25,634 nucleotides of DNA from JAAAPF01 sp964481035. Its GTDB lineage: Bacteria; Pseudomonadota; Alphaproteobacteria; Geminicoccales; Geminicoccaceae. The translations under genes and the position numbers were made by a program. Below, one piece after another: positions 1 through 7,722 of this stretch (position 1 is the stretch's first letter; each line of letters begins with the position of its first letter). The notes below the pieces were generated by a model that had not been told where the DNA came from, searched no databases, and was given only the letters and a program-made list of their open reading frames with translations. The stretch spans positions 1 through 25,634 of the forward strand of contig CAYZSE010000036.1 of assembly GCA_964481035.1 (NCBI GenBank), read 5' to 3'.

Positions 1-117
1 TGGGCGGCCGGGCGGGGGTGCGGGATGGTCGTAGATCAACCTCACCGGGAAACGCGCTAGCCGACGCCGCTTGCTCGATGATAGGAGAGCATCGGTGCGC
101 AAGAGGAGATGGGCGAG

Positions 118-417
118 GTGTTCGAGACGCTGCGTAATTCGGGCTGGACGGGCGTGGCGTTGCTGATCGGCGCCGCGGTCGTCGCCCCCGCGGTCTTGCC
201 GAACGCGGGGCGTGCCGCGCGCCCGGCTGCCAAGTCCGCCTTGAAGGCGAGCTTGCTCGCCTACGAGCGCGCCCGCGAGCACATCGACGAGCTGGTCGAG
301 GCGGGCGACGATCTCCTGGCCGAGGTCCGCAGCGAGATCGAAGCGGAGCGCCGGCGCCGCGCGGAGGAGACAGACGCGCCGACCGGTGCCGGCGACACCG
401 CCAGCGATGCTCCCTGA
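118..417 (+). CDS. DUF5132-like small membrane protein
   Basis: A 99-residue protein of unknown function. A hydrophobic, glycine/alanine-rich segment (about residues 10-29, GWTGVALLIGAAVVAPAVLP) is followed by a basic stretch and a charged, probably helical C-terminal half rich in Glu and Arg (about 45-85). This single-anchor-plus-amphipathic-helix layout matches DUF5132-type proteins, which I recall occurring beside HMA2-type proteins and P-type ATPases; here an HMA2-like gene overlaps its 3' end by 11 nt. GTG at 118 is preferred because GAGGAG at 103-108 sits 9 nt upstream; the in-frame ATG at 109 directly abuts that site and has no usable spacing. It probably resides in the inner membrane as an accessory to the metal-related neighbours. 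The function is not known. Family membership is from memory of the sequence pattern. Confidence 0.7.
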   Translation: MFETLRNSGWTGVALLIGAAVVAPAVLPNAGRAARPAAKSALKASLLAYERAREHIDELVEAGDDLLAEVRSEIEAERRRRAEETDAPTGAGDTASDAP

Positions 418-862
418 GGCGCAGGTCGTTCATCGCGTGCCGGGCCGCATCCGGCTGCGCATCGCCGAGAAGCGGGGCGATCGGGCGTGGTTCGACGCGG
501 CGGCCCTCGCGCTCGCGACCGCGCGCGGCGTCGAGCGGGTCGGTGCCTCGGCGCGCACCGGCTCGCTGCTCCTTCGGCACGCGGGCGACGCGGACGACGT
601 CCTGGCGGAGGCGGCGGGCCGCGGCGTCTTCACGCTCGTCGCCGACCGCGCGGACGACGTCGCGATCCGCGACGAGCGGCCGCAGGACCGGCTGCGGGCC
701 TTCGTCGACGCCGCCTCGACGGCGGAATGGGTGGCCCTGATCCTGTTCTTGGCGTCGATCCTCCAGGTCGCGCGGCGCGATATCCTGCCGCCCGCCGTCT
801 CGCTCTTGGCCTACGCGGCCTCGGCCCTCATCGCGGCGGATCGGCGAACCGGCCGAGGCTGA
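407..862 (+). CDS. HMA2-like heavy-metal-associated domain membrane protein
   Basis: A protein of about 151 residues. The N-terminal half resembles the heavy-metal-associated domain 2 (HMA2) fold: the motif VPGRIRLRI (residues 11-19), a helix, GVERVGASARTGSLLLRH (41-58) as the next strands, then a helix. It lacks the CxxC of classical HMA domains, so metal binding is not shown. Two hydrophobic segments (about 108-121 and 128-144) would anchor it in the inner membrane. The same PGRxRL motif occurs in the N-terminus of the convergent P-type ATPase, suggesting a shared partner or ligand. ATG 407 overlaps the upstream stop (415-417), implying translational coupling. GTG at 386 is an alternative start, but its GGAGGA is about 17 nt upstream, too distant. 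A metal-trafficking or membrane-organising role is inference. Confidence 0.7.
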   Translation: MLPEAQVVHRVPGRIRLRIAEKRGDRAWFDAAALALATARGVERVGASARTGSLLLRHAGDADDVLAEAAGRGVFTLVADRADDVAIRDERPQDRLRAFVDAASTAEWVALILFLASILQVARRDILPPAVSLLAYAASALIAADRRTGRG

Positions 863-892
863 CGTCACCGCGCGGGATCGACCGACCGGCAT

Positions 893-914
893 CGCCCGGT
901 CCCGACGCCGGGCG
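893..914. terminator. Candidate bidirectional hairpin between convergent genes
   Basis: The perfect 7-bp inverted repeat CGCCCGG (893-899) / CCGGGCG (908-914) with an 8-nt loop lies in the 133-nt gap between the convergent HMA2-like and MAT-like genes. No T-tract follows on either strand, so it is only a weak intrinsic terminator candidate. Confidence 0.3.
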
Positions 915-995
915 AGCCCGCCCGCACCACGATGACGGCGTGACCGTCCTCTCGGGGTCGCGGTTGCCGTTCCGCGCGCGGCCAAGCAGGGCCGC

Positions 996-2165
996 TCATG
1001 GCCCCTCGCGCAGGGCCGCGGCAGCGGACACGTCCTCCCAGGGTCGCTCGGCGGCGGCACCGCCCACTTGGCCGTAGGCGGCGAGCGGTGCCAAGGCGCC
1101 GCGGTCGGGACCGGCGAGCCCGAGCGTGCGGGCGAGCGCCGCCGGGCGGAAGTCGACGAGCGTGCCGAGGCGCCGCGCGAGCACCTCGTCCGCGATCGGG
1201 CTGGCGCCGAAGGTGTCGATCTGGACGCTGGTGGGCGCGGCGCGATCGGTGCGGTAGGCGAGCTGGCACTCGCAGCGCGGCGCGAGCCCGGCGGCGACGA
1301 CGAGCTTGGCGGCGAGGCGCGCGGCGTAGGTCGCGGTCCGGTCGATCCGCCAGGGATCCTTGCCGCTGAGGGCCGAGCCGGCATGCCGGGCGAACCCGCC
1401 ATAGGTGTCGACGGCGAGCTTGCGGCCGGTGAGCCCGGTGTGGCGGTCGGGCCCGCCCGGCTCCGGCGCGCCCGCCGGGTTGACCAGGAGCGGCGCGCCG
1501 GTGGCGATCGGGACGGTCGCGTCCGCCAGCGCCGGCAGGACGACGTCTTCGACCACCGCGCGGCGAAAGGCCGGCGTCTCGGCATCGGTGCCGGGCGTGC
1601 CCGCGACCTCGACCGTGACCGCGTCGATCTCGACGGGGCGAAACGCCCGGTAGCGCACCGCCACCTGGGCCACGGCGTCGATGCCGAGGCCCTGCACCCG
1701 GCCCGCGGCAGCGGCCGCGGCGAGCGCTTGCGCGACGCGGTGCGCGAGGGCGATCGGCAGCGGCATGAGCTCGGGCGTCTCGTCGACGGCGAAGCCGAAC
1801 GCCGTCACGAGGTGGCCCGCCGCGAGCCGGTCCGGGTCCGCGTCGAGCGTCTCGAGCCGCGGCCCCGGCGCGCGGTCGGAGAACGAGGTCATGATCGAGA
1901 GCGACGCCGGGTCGAGCTCGGGCTTGGCGTAGCCGACGGCGGCGGTCTCGCGGCGGACGAGCTCGGCGACGTCGACGACGGCGTCGCCCGCGACCCGCGT
2001 CGCCAGGAAGACGATGCCGTTCGCGATGACGCACTCGGCGCTCACCCGGGCCAACGGATCGGCGGCGAGATGGGCGTCGACGATCGCGTCGCCGATGCGG
2101 TCGCAGAGCTTGTCCGGATGCGCCGCGGTGACCGATTCCGAGGTGTGGACGAAGTCGCCGTGCAT
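996..2165 (-). CDS. Divergent S-adenosylmethionine synthetase-like (MAT) protein
   Basis: A 389-residue protein, close to normal MetK length, with all three MAT domains recognisable: TSESVTAAHPDK (8-19, metal/ATP-binding HPDK), GLTGRKLAVDTYGG (244-257), SGKDPWRIDR (267-276) and the end PWEDV. Several positions conserved in MetK differ when compared with the E. coli enzyme from memory. GAGDQG is replaced by AAGHLV (115-120), the Lys of DAKSQV by Val (DAVAQV, 163-168), the Asp of GDCGLTGRK by His (RHTGLTGRK, 241-249), and GGE by ATR. It is thus probably a paralogue with altered or lost catalysis, not the housekeeping metK. Its ATG shares one base with the P-type ATPase stop (TGATG at 2163-2167), implying translational coupling and a shared task. 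MAT family membership is firm; enzymatic activity is doubtful. Confidence 0.85.
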   Translation of the reverse strand: MHGDFVHTSESVTAAHPDKLCDRIGDAIVDAHLAADPLARVSAECVIANGIVFLATRVAGDAVVDVAELVRRETAAVGYAKPELDPASLSIMTSFSDRAPGPRLETLDADPDRLAAGHLVTAFGFAVDETPELMPLPIALAHRVAQALAAAAAAGRVQGLGIDAVAQVAVRYRAFRPVEIDAVTVEVAGTPGTDAETPAFRRAVVEDVVLPALADATVPIATGAPLLVNPAGAPEPGGPDRHTGLTGRKLAVDTYGGFARHAGSALSGKDPWRIDRTATYAARLAAKLVVAAGLAPRCECQLAYRTDRAAPTSVQIDTFGASPIADEVLARRLGTLVDFRPAALARTLGLAGPDRGALAPLAAYGQVGGAAAERPWEDVSAAAALREGP

Positions 2166-5092
2166 CAGCCGGTCTCCGGTTCGGGCGGCCGGTCGGGCGC
2201 GCGCGGGGCCGCCAGCCGCCGGTTGATGGCCAAGGCGCCGGCGCCGAGCGCGACGGCGACGAGCACGTCGGCCGGGCGCGGCCGCCGCACGCCCAAGATC
2301 CGCGCCAGGCCCGGCAGGAAAGGCACCGCCGCCTGGACGCCGAGCGTGCCGAGCACCGCGGCGTCGAGCGCGCGGTTGCGCCCGATCGCTCGTCCGCGCG
2401 CGAGGTAGGCGTGCAGGAGCTGCGCCAGGACCAGGGTCGAGAGCGTCAACGTGCGCGCCTGCTCCGTGGCGCCGTAGCGCCACGTCCCGACGACGTGCGC
2501 TGCGAGCGCCGCCCCGGTCAGCACCGCACCCTCGCGCGCGCGCGCCCGCAACCGGCAGGCCGACAGCAGCGGCGCGTCCCGGCGCCTGGGCGGCCTCGAC
2601 AAGACGTCGGGTCCGGGCGCTTCGACGGCGAGGCCGAGCGCCGGCAGGACGTCGGAGACGAGGTTGAGCCAGAGGAGCTGGACGGGTGTCAGGGGCGGCG
2701 GCAGCCCGACGACGCCGGCCGCGGCCGTCAGCCCGATCTCGCTGAGATTGGTGGCGACCAGGAAGTCCACCGAGCGCTGGATGTTGTCGTAGATGGCACG
2801 CCCTTCGGCGATGGCGTCGGCGAGCGCGCCGACATCATCGCTCTCGAGCACCACGTCGGCGGTCGCCCGTGCCGCGTGGGTGCCGTCGCGTCCCATGGCG
2901 ACGCCGACGTCGGCGGCCTTGAGCGCCGGGCTGTCGTTGATCCCGTCGCCGGTCATGGCGACGATCCGCCCGGCCGCCTGGAGCGCGCGGACGACCTGGA
3001 GCTTCTGCGACGGGCTCACCCGGGCGAAGACGTCGGTGCGGGCGGCGAGCGCGGCGAGGGCGTCCGCGTCGAGCTTGGCGAGATCGCCCGCATCGAGGAC
3101 GCGCAACGGCCGACCGTCGGCGAGATCGAGCTGGCGCGCGATGGCGAGCGCCGTGCCGGTCTGGTCGCCGGTGACCATGACGGTCGCGGCCCCGGCGCGG
3201 CGAAACCGCGCGAGCGCTTCGGCCATGCCGTCCCGCAGCGGATCGGCGAGGCCGGTGAGGCCGACCCAGACGAGCCGGCCCGCGTCGAGGGCGTCGGCCC
3301 CCTCGCCCTCGGCGACGGCGAGCACCCGCAGGCCCTGCCCGCCCATCGCCTCGTTGGCTGCCGTCAGCGCGGCGCGGTCGGCCGCCGTCAAGCACACCAC
3401 CGCCCCACCGCGACGCCTGTGGCTCGCCCGTTCGAGGACCGCCGCGGGACTGCCCTTGACCGCCATCCGCGGCCGTTCGGCCGCGCCGTGGACGGCCGCG
3501 ACCAGCGGCGAGCGCTCGGTCCGGGCCCGCAACCGCAGTCGCGGCGAGGCGCGAAACAGCGCCCGGACGTCGATACCCAGGGCCTCGGCGCCCTCGAGCA
3601 GCGCCCGCTCGGTCGGCGATCCATCGACTGCCGCGTCGCCCGCCCCGTCGATGCGCGCCTCGGTCGCGCGTGCCGCCACCTCCAGCAGGTGCACGTGCCA
3701 GGCGTTCTCGGCACGCGGCGGGCCCGAGGCGTCGCCCACGTCGACGGCGACGAGCGCCATGCGGTTGCGGGTGAGCGTGCCGGTCTTGTCGAGGCAGACG
3801 GTCTCGACCTCGCCCAACGTCTCCACGGCGTCGAGGCGACGCACGAGAATGCCGTGGCGCCGCATCTTGGTGACGCCCAGCGCGAGCGTCGTCGTCGCCA
3901 CCGTCGGCAAGCCCTCGGGCACCGCCGCCACCGCGATCGACGCGGCGAGCTTGAGGGTCGCCAGCGCGCCTTGGCCGCGGGCGAGCCCGGTGAGAAAGAT
4001 CAGCCCGCAGAGGCCCGCGAAGAGCAGCGCCAGACGCCGGCCGAGCTGGTCGAGCTCCCGCTGCAGCGGGGTCTGCGGCGCCGCTGCACCGGCGGCGAGC
4101 TGCTGCAGCCGGCCGATCTCCGCGGCGGCGCCGGTCGCGGTCACGACGGCGAGCCCGCTGCCGCCGATCACGGCGGTCCCGGCGAAGACCATGTTGCGGC
4201 GGTCCGCCAACGGCGTCGGGACGTCGACGACGGCATCGGCCGCCTTGTCCACGCCGCCGCTCTCGCCCGTGAGCGCAGCCTCGCCGACCGCGAGCTCGCT
4301 CGCGGCCACCAGCCGCGCGTCGGCGCCGACATAGCTGCCGCGCTCGAGGACCAGGACATCGCCCGGCACGAGGTCGGCGGCGTCGACGACCCGCTCGCCG
4401 GCAGCCCGGCGCACCCGGCAACGCGGTCGGCCCTGGCGCTGCAGCTCGGCGATGGCACGCTCGGCGCCTTTCTCCGTGGCGAGGCCGATCGCCGTGTTGA
4501 GCCCGACGACGGCGCCAATCGCCGCCGCGTCCAGGCGCGCGCCCGTGGCCGCGGAGAGCGCTGCGGAGGCGCCGAGCATGGCCACGGGCACGGTCAGCAG
4601 CTGATCGGCGAGGGCCCGCGGCCAGCCAGGGGGCGGCGATGTCTCGACGCTGTTGGGGCCGGCACGCGCGCGGCGGTGCGCGACGTCCTCCAGGGTGAGG
4701 CCGGCGGCGGGATCGACGTCGAGCGCGGCGACGACGGCGGCGACGTCCCGGCTCCAGGGCGCGGGCACGCCGGGGCCGGGCTTAAGGATCCCGGCCCCGG
4801 GGCCGACGAGCGCGCGCCACGCCTCGTCCACCCGGGCGACGATCTCGTCGGCGGGGCGCTGCGCGTCGTGCCGGACCAGGACGTGACCCGTGCGCGGGTT
4901 GGCGGCGACGTCGAGCTCCGGCGCCGTGCGCGCCAGCCGCTCGAGCAGCGCCGTCGCGCGCTCGGGCCGGCGCTTGAGGCCGTCGAGGGCGAGCCGCAGG
5001 CGGCCCGGCACGGCGGCATGGCGAACGCGAACGCCACGCGCGTCAGCGGCCGCCCCGCCGTTCCTCGATGACCTGGCGCTCTCGACACCCAT
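2165..5092 (-). CDS. P-type cation-transporting ATPase with HMA2-like N-terminal domain
   Basis: A 975-residue ATP-driven inner-membrane cation pump. Features in order: HMA2-like module with PGRLRL (29-34); Ca2+-ATPase-like N-terminal segment (about 112-150); actuator loop TGES (275-278); M4 PEGLP (392-396); phosphorylation motif DKTGTLT (Asp435); nucleotide-binding KGSP (546-549); hinge TGDGINDSPALK (714-725); six C-terminal membrane segments. It lacks the CPC/SPC motif of P1B heavy-metal pumps. Instead it carries SERCA-type site-II ligands: Glu393 in M4, TNLSE in M5 (Asn782, Glu785), NLVSD in M6 (Asn810, Ser813, Asp814). Ca2+, Mn2+ or a similar hard divalent cation is therefore the likelier substrate, but this is inference. 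ATG 5092 has no Shine-Dalgarno; a -10-like TAGACT lies 7 nt upstream. ATG 5125 is an alternative start. Coupled downstream to the MAT-like gene. Confidence 0.93.
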   Translation of the reverse strand: MGVESARSSRNGGAAADARGVRVRHAAVPGRLRLALDGLKRRPERATALLERLARTAPELDVAANPRTGHVLVRHDAQRPADEIVARVDEAWRALVGPGAGILKPGPGVPAPWSRDVAAVVAALDVDPAAGLTLEDVAHRRARAGPNSVETSPPPGWPRALADQLLTVPVAMLGASAALSAATGARLDAAAIGAVVGLNTAIGLATEKGAERAIAELQRQGRPRCRVRRAAGERVVDAADLVPGDVLVLERGSYVGADARLVAASELAVGEAALTGESGGVDKAADAVVDVPTPLADRRNMVFAGTAVIGGSGLAVVTATGAAAEIGRLQQLAAGAAAPQTPLQRELDQLGRRLALLFAGLCGLIFLTGLARGQGALATLKLAASIAVAAVPEGLPTVATTTLALGVTKMRRHGILVRRLDAVETLGEVETVCLDKTGTLTRNRMALVAVDVGDASGPPRAENAWHVHLLEVAARATEARIDGAGDAAVDGSPTERALLEGAEALGIDVRALFRASPRLRLRARTERSPLVAAVHGAAERPRMAVKGSPAAVLERASHRRRGGAVVCLTAADRAALTAANEAMGGQGLRVLAVAEGEGADALDAGRLVWVGLTGLADPLRDGMAEALARFRRAGAATVMVTGDQTGTALAIARQLDLADGRPLRVLDAGDLAKLDADALAALAARTDVFARVSPSQKLQVVRALQAAGRIVAMTGDGINDSPALKAADVGVAMGRDGTHAARATADVVLESDDVGALADAIAEGRAIYDNIQRSVDFLVATNLSEIGLTAAAGVVGLPPPLTPVQLLWLNLVSDVLPALGLAVEAPGPDVLSRPPRRRDAPLLSACRLRARAREGAVLTGAALAAHVVGTWRYGATEQARTLTLSTLVLAQLLHAYLARGRAIGRNRALDAAVLGTLGVQAAVPFLPGLARILGVRRPRPADVLVAVALGAGALAINRRLAAPRAPDRPPEPETG

Positions 5093-5105
5093 GTCGTGTA
5101 GTCTA
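5093..5105 (-). promoter_or_regulatory. Candidate -10 box for a leaderless P-type ATPase mRNA
   Basis: On the - strand TAGACT (5105-5100) stands 7 nt before the ATPase ATG (5092-5090). That is the spacing expected if transcription begins at the start codon. No Shine-Dalgarno is present between them. The -35 region is weak (CTGATG, 17 nt further upstream). Confidence 0.35.
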
Positions 5106-5135
5106 GCGCATCCGAGAGGCGACATCAGGCGCGCG

Positions 5136-5987
5136 ATGACGACCGCAGGGTCCCGGCTGACGACGACCTATCCGCTCTCCATCGAGGACCAGGCGGCGCT
5201 GCGCCGTGCCTTCCAGCGGCTCGAGCATCCGGGCCTGGCGGTGCGCCTGTCGGCGGTGCTGGGCGCGCCCATTGCCCGCGGCTACGAGCTGCTGCCGCGC
5301 GACTGGCAGAAGGCGCTGCAGGGGCGTATCGACCGCGCGATGGCGACGGCGCTCGCGGTCGCGCTCCGGGATCTCGACCGCACCGCCTCGCCGCCCGGCC
5401 GGCAGCGCGCGAGCCTGATGGCGCTCGGCGCCGCCGGCGGCTTTTTCGGCTGGCCGGCGCTGCTCGTCGAGCTGCCGGCAACGACCGTGCTCCTGTTGCG
5501 GACCATCGCCGATGCCGCCCGCAGCGAGGGCGAGGACCTGACGGCGCCGGCGGCCAAGCTCGCCTGCTTCGAGGTGTTCGCCCTCGGCGGGCAGCACCAG
5601 GGTGACGACGACGCCGAGCTCGGCTTCTTCGAGCTGCGCGCCGCCGCGGCGCTCCACCTCACTGGCCTGCGGCCGAACGCGCTCGCGGCCCCGGCCGAGC
5701 TGCCGGCGGTCGCGGCGTTCTTGCGCACGGTCGCGCGGCGCTTCGGCGTCGTCGTCGGCGAGAAGGCGGCCGCCCAGGCGGTCCCGGTGCTGGGCGCGGC
5801 GGCCGGCGCCGCGATCAACGCGCTCTTCTTCGAGCACTTCCGCGAGGTCGCGCTCGGCCATTTCGCCGTGCGCCGGCTCGAGCGCGTCTACGGCGAGCAG
5901 GTCGTGCGCGAGGCCTACGGCGAGCTCGTCGCCGCGGCGGCGGCCGAGCGGCATGCGACCTTTACCCGCGACCACGACGCGAGCTGA
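5136..5987 (+). CDS. EcsC family protein
   Basis: A 283-residue protein with the hallmarks of the EcsC family (named for a Bacillus subtilis ecs-operon protein of unclear biochemical role). These are: an amphipathic N-terminal region (PLSIEDQAALRRAFQRLEHPG), a glycine-rich hydrophobic helix GAAGGFFGWPALLVELPATT at about 91-110, the acidic stretch FEVFALGG...DDDAELGFFE in the middle, and GAAAGAAINALFFEHFREVALGHFAVRRLE near the C-terminus. It is probably membrane associated. It is divergently oriented to the P-type ATPase, with only about 43 nt between starts, so the promoters must overlap. ATG 5136 has only a weak upstream AGG; the in-frame ATG at 5091 would add 15 residues and overlap the ATPase start. 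No function can be assigned beyond the family. Confidence 0.85.
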   Translation: MTTAGSRLTTTYPLSIEDQAALRRAFQRLEHPGLAVRLSAVLGAPIARGYELLPRDWQKALQGRIDRAMATALAVALRDLDRTASPPGRQRASLMALGAAGGFFGWPALLVELPATTVLLLRTIADAARSEGEDLTAPAAKLACFEVFALGGQHQGDDDAELGFFELRAAAALHLTGLRPNALAAPAELPAVAAFLRTVARRFGVVVGEKAAAQAVPVLGAAAGAAINALFFEHFREVALGHFAVRRLERVYGEQVVREAYGELVAAAAAERHATFTRDHDAS

Positions 5988-6000
5988 CGGCCGCGGGCCC

Positions 6001-6023
6001 ACGCCCGGCGCCGACGCGGGCGT
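6001..6023. terminator. Candidate bidirectional hairpin between ecsC-like and DUF2207 genes
   Basis: The 7-bp inverted repeat ACGCCCG (6001-6007) / CGGGCGT (6017-6023) with a 9-nt loop lies 14 nt after the EcsC stop, in the short gap between convergent genes. There is no clear T-tract. Confidence 0.3.
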
Positions 6024-6058
6024 TGCGCGCCGGAGAGGGCGAGAGGCCGTCGGCCCGC

Positions 6059-7310
6059 TCACCAGCCGCTGCCGCCGCCCCCGCCTCCGCCGCCGCCGGA
6101 GCCGCCGCCGCCGCCCGAGCCGGAGCCGCCGCCGGCACCGCGCCCCTCGCGAGCCGTGGTCTCGCCCACCGCCCGGTCGAGATCCTGGTCGAGCCGCTCG
6201 CCGAAGTCGCGCGCCTCGAAACGCGGTCCCGTGTACCAGGCGGGCGCGGCGGCGAGCGTGCCCGCGAACTGCGCCGTCCAGCTGGGTACGAGGTCGAGGG
6301 CGATGGCGTAGGGCAGGAGACGCTCGAAGCGCGCGGGCGTACGGTCCGGCGGGTGCAGCGCTTCCAGGCGCTCGGCCTCGGCGACGCCGAGGTAGAGCTC
6401 GAGGCCGGCGACGTCGTCGAGAAGGCGCCGGCCCATCACGGTCGGCGAGGCCATGGCGCCGCGAAACAGCCCCAACAGGCCCCCGAGAACCAGGCCCGCG
6501 GCCAGCAGCAGGCCCGCCTCCAAGGCGCCGTCGCCGTAGAGCGCGGCACCGCTGTCGCGCAGCATCGCCAACGGCGCGATGACCGCCATCAGCAGCGGCA
6601 CCACGGCGAGGACGCCGGCGAGCCGCGGGCCCTGGTCGCGCGAGCGGCGCACCATCTGGGTGGCGATGAAGGTCGTGAGCGTCGTCCAGAGCAGCGCGAA
6701 GACGTAGACCTGGAGCGTGGCCGGCGCGTGTCGGTAGGGCAGGATCAGGGCCGCGATCGCGAGCGCCGCGCAGAGCGCGATGCCGGCGTTGGCGAGCCCT
6801 TGATGGCGGCGGAACGCGGCGTCCTTGAACTCGCCGGTGAGCGAGGTCGAGAGCGCGCGCCGCGCGTCGTCGACCGCTCGCGCGGCGGCGCCTCGGCCGC
6901 CGAGCTCGACGGTGGCGCCGGGCGCGAACAAGGCCTTGCGCACCGCCTTCTCGCCGCGCGACAGGTCGCGCCCCGGGCCCACGGCGTCGAGGGCGAAGCG
7001 CGGGCGGATGTCGGCGCCGCGATCGGTGATGCGCAGCGCGCCCTTGGTGGCGAGGCTGACGAGGCAGGCGGTGAAGGTGCGCCCGTCGACCCGCCTACGC
7101 TTGAGATAGCGGCAGGCCGCGGGCGACAGTCCCGGCGGCGGCGCGAAGCGCGGATAGACGCCGCCCGGCCGTGGATCGCGGCCCCAGCGCCACCACAGGA
7201 CGAAGCAGCCGAGCCCGCCGAGGCTCAGGGCCCCGCCGAGGCTCACGGCGAGCGTCGGCAGGCCGAAGGTGGCAGGCCCCTGCAGCGCGCCGACGCCGGC
7301 GATGGCGCCC
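6059..7310 (-). CDS. DUF2207 domain protein, C-terminal part (5' end lost in assembly gap)
   Basis: C-terminal part (about 417 codons) of a DUF2207-type membrane protein. It opens at the gap edge with a hydrophobic segment (GALSLGGLGCFVLWW) followed by WGRDP, typical of where the extracytoplasmic domain passes into the membrane. A cytoplasmic region with a winged-helix-like stretch follows (LVSLATKGALRITDRG), then further membrane segments (AGIALCAALAIAALILPY; LAGVLAVVPLLMAVIAPL). It ends in a low-complexity Gly/Ser tail closing in GSGW. Such Gly/Ser tails recur in DUF2207 and TPM-domain proteins. The N-terminal part is at 7411-7722, beyond 100 N. The two parts are in different frames if exactly 100 nt are assumed, so the gap length is nominal. 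It follows lemA in one operon. The role is unknown, possibly envelope-related. Confidence 0.8.
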
Positions 7311-7410
7311 NNNNNNNNNNNNNNNNNNNNNNNNNNNNNNNNNNNNNNNNNNNNNNNNNNNNNNNNNNNNNNNNNNNNNNNNNNNNNNNNNNNNNNNNNN
7401 NNNNNNNNNN
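7311..7410. other. Assembly gap of 100 N inside the DUF2207 gene
   Basis: Exactly 100 N, the usual placeholder for a scaffold gap of unknown size. The flanking coding frames require a true length of 2 modulo 3, while 100 is 1 modulo 3. From the usual layout of DUF2207 proteins, most of the second half of the N-terminal domain (roughly 130 residues) is missing, so the real gap is probably several hundred bases. Confidence 0.97.
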
Positions 7411-7722
7411 CGCCGCGTCGCCGATGCGGATGCGCAGCTGTCGGCCGTCGGGGCTCACCGTGAAGGGCTCAGGCCGGCCGTTGCGGGTGATCTCCTCGAC
7501 CGTGAAGGACGCGCGCCCGCCGTCGCCGTTGGTGAGCGGCAGGTCGCGGACGATGCCGCGGCGCACCTCTTGGCCCTCGACGCGGACGACGAGGGTCTCG
7601 GTGACCTCCAGCGCGCCCGCCTCGGTGACGGCGACGTCGCTCGCGAAGCGCTCGATGACCTCGGCCGCGTGCGCCGGCAGGGCCAGCGTCAGCAGCGCCA
7701 GGAGGAGGCCGAGCCGGCGCAT
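7411..7722 (-). CDS. DUF2207 domain protein, N-terminal part (3' end lost in assembly gap)
   Basis: The first 104 codons of the DUF2207 protein. A Sec signal peptide (MRRLGLLLALLTLALPAHAA, cleavage after about residue 19-20) is followed by the start of the extracytoplasmic domain: VIERFASDVAVTEAGALEVTETLVV, then GQEVRRGIVRDLPL. The latter, with Arg-Arg-Gly-Ile followed by a Pro, is characteristic of DUF2207. The coding sequence then runs into the N gap. ATG 7722 shares one base with the lemA stop codon (TGATG, 7720-7724), indicating translational coupling to lemA; an in-frame GTG lies just before it at 7725. This and the fragment at 6059-7310 are parts of one gene. Confidence 0.82.

Noticed and set aside
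996..2165. Naming the MAT-like gene metK, the housekeeping SAM synthetase.
   Set aside because: Several conserved catalytic and substrate-binding motifs are replaced, and the gene is coupled to a cation pump.
1068..5071. Very long open frames on the + strand opposite the MAT-like and ATPase genes (1068-2408 and 2411-5071).
   Set aside because: They are antisense shadows of high-GC genes: Arg/Gly/Asp/Glu-rich, no domains, while the - strand carries complete P-type ATPase and MAT motifs.
2165..5092. Calling the ATPase a P1B heavy-metal pump (FezB-like ferrosome ATPase).
   Set aside because: M4 reads PEGLP with SERCA-type ligands in M5 and M6; no CPC, SPC or similar P1B motif is present.
6059..6133. 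Gly/Ser-rich repeat as a separate repeat element.
   Set aside because: It is the low-complexity C-terminal tail of the DUF2207 protein, common in that family.
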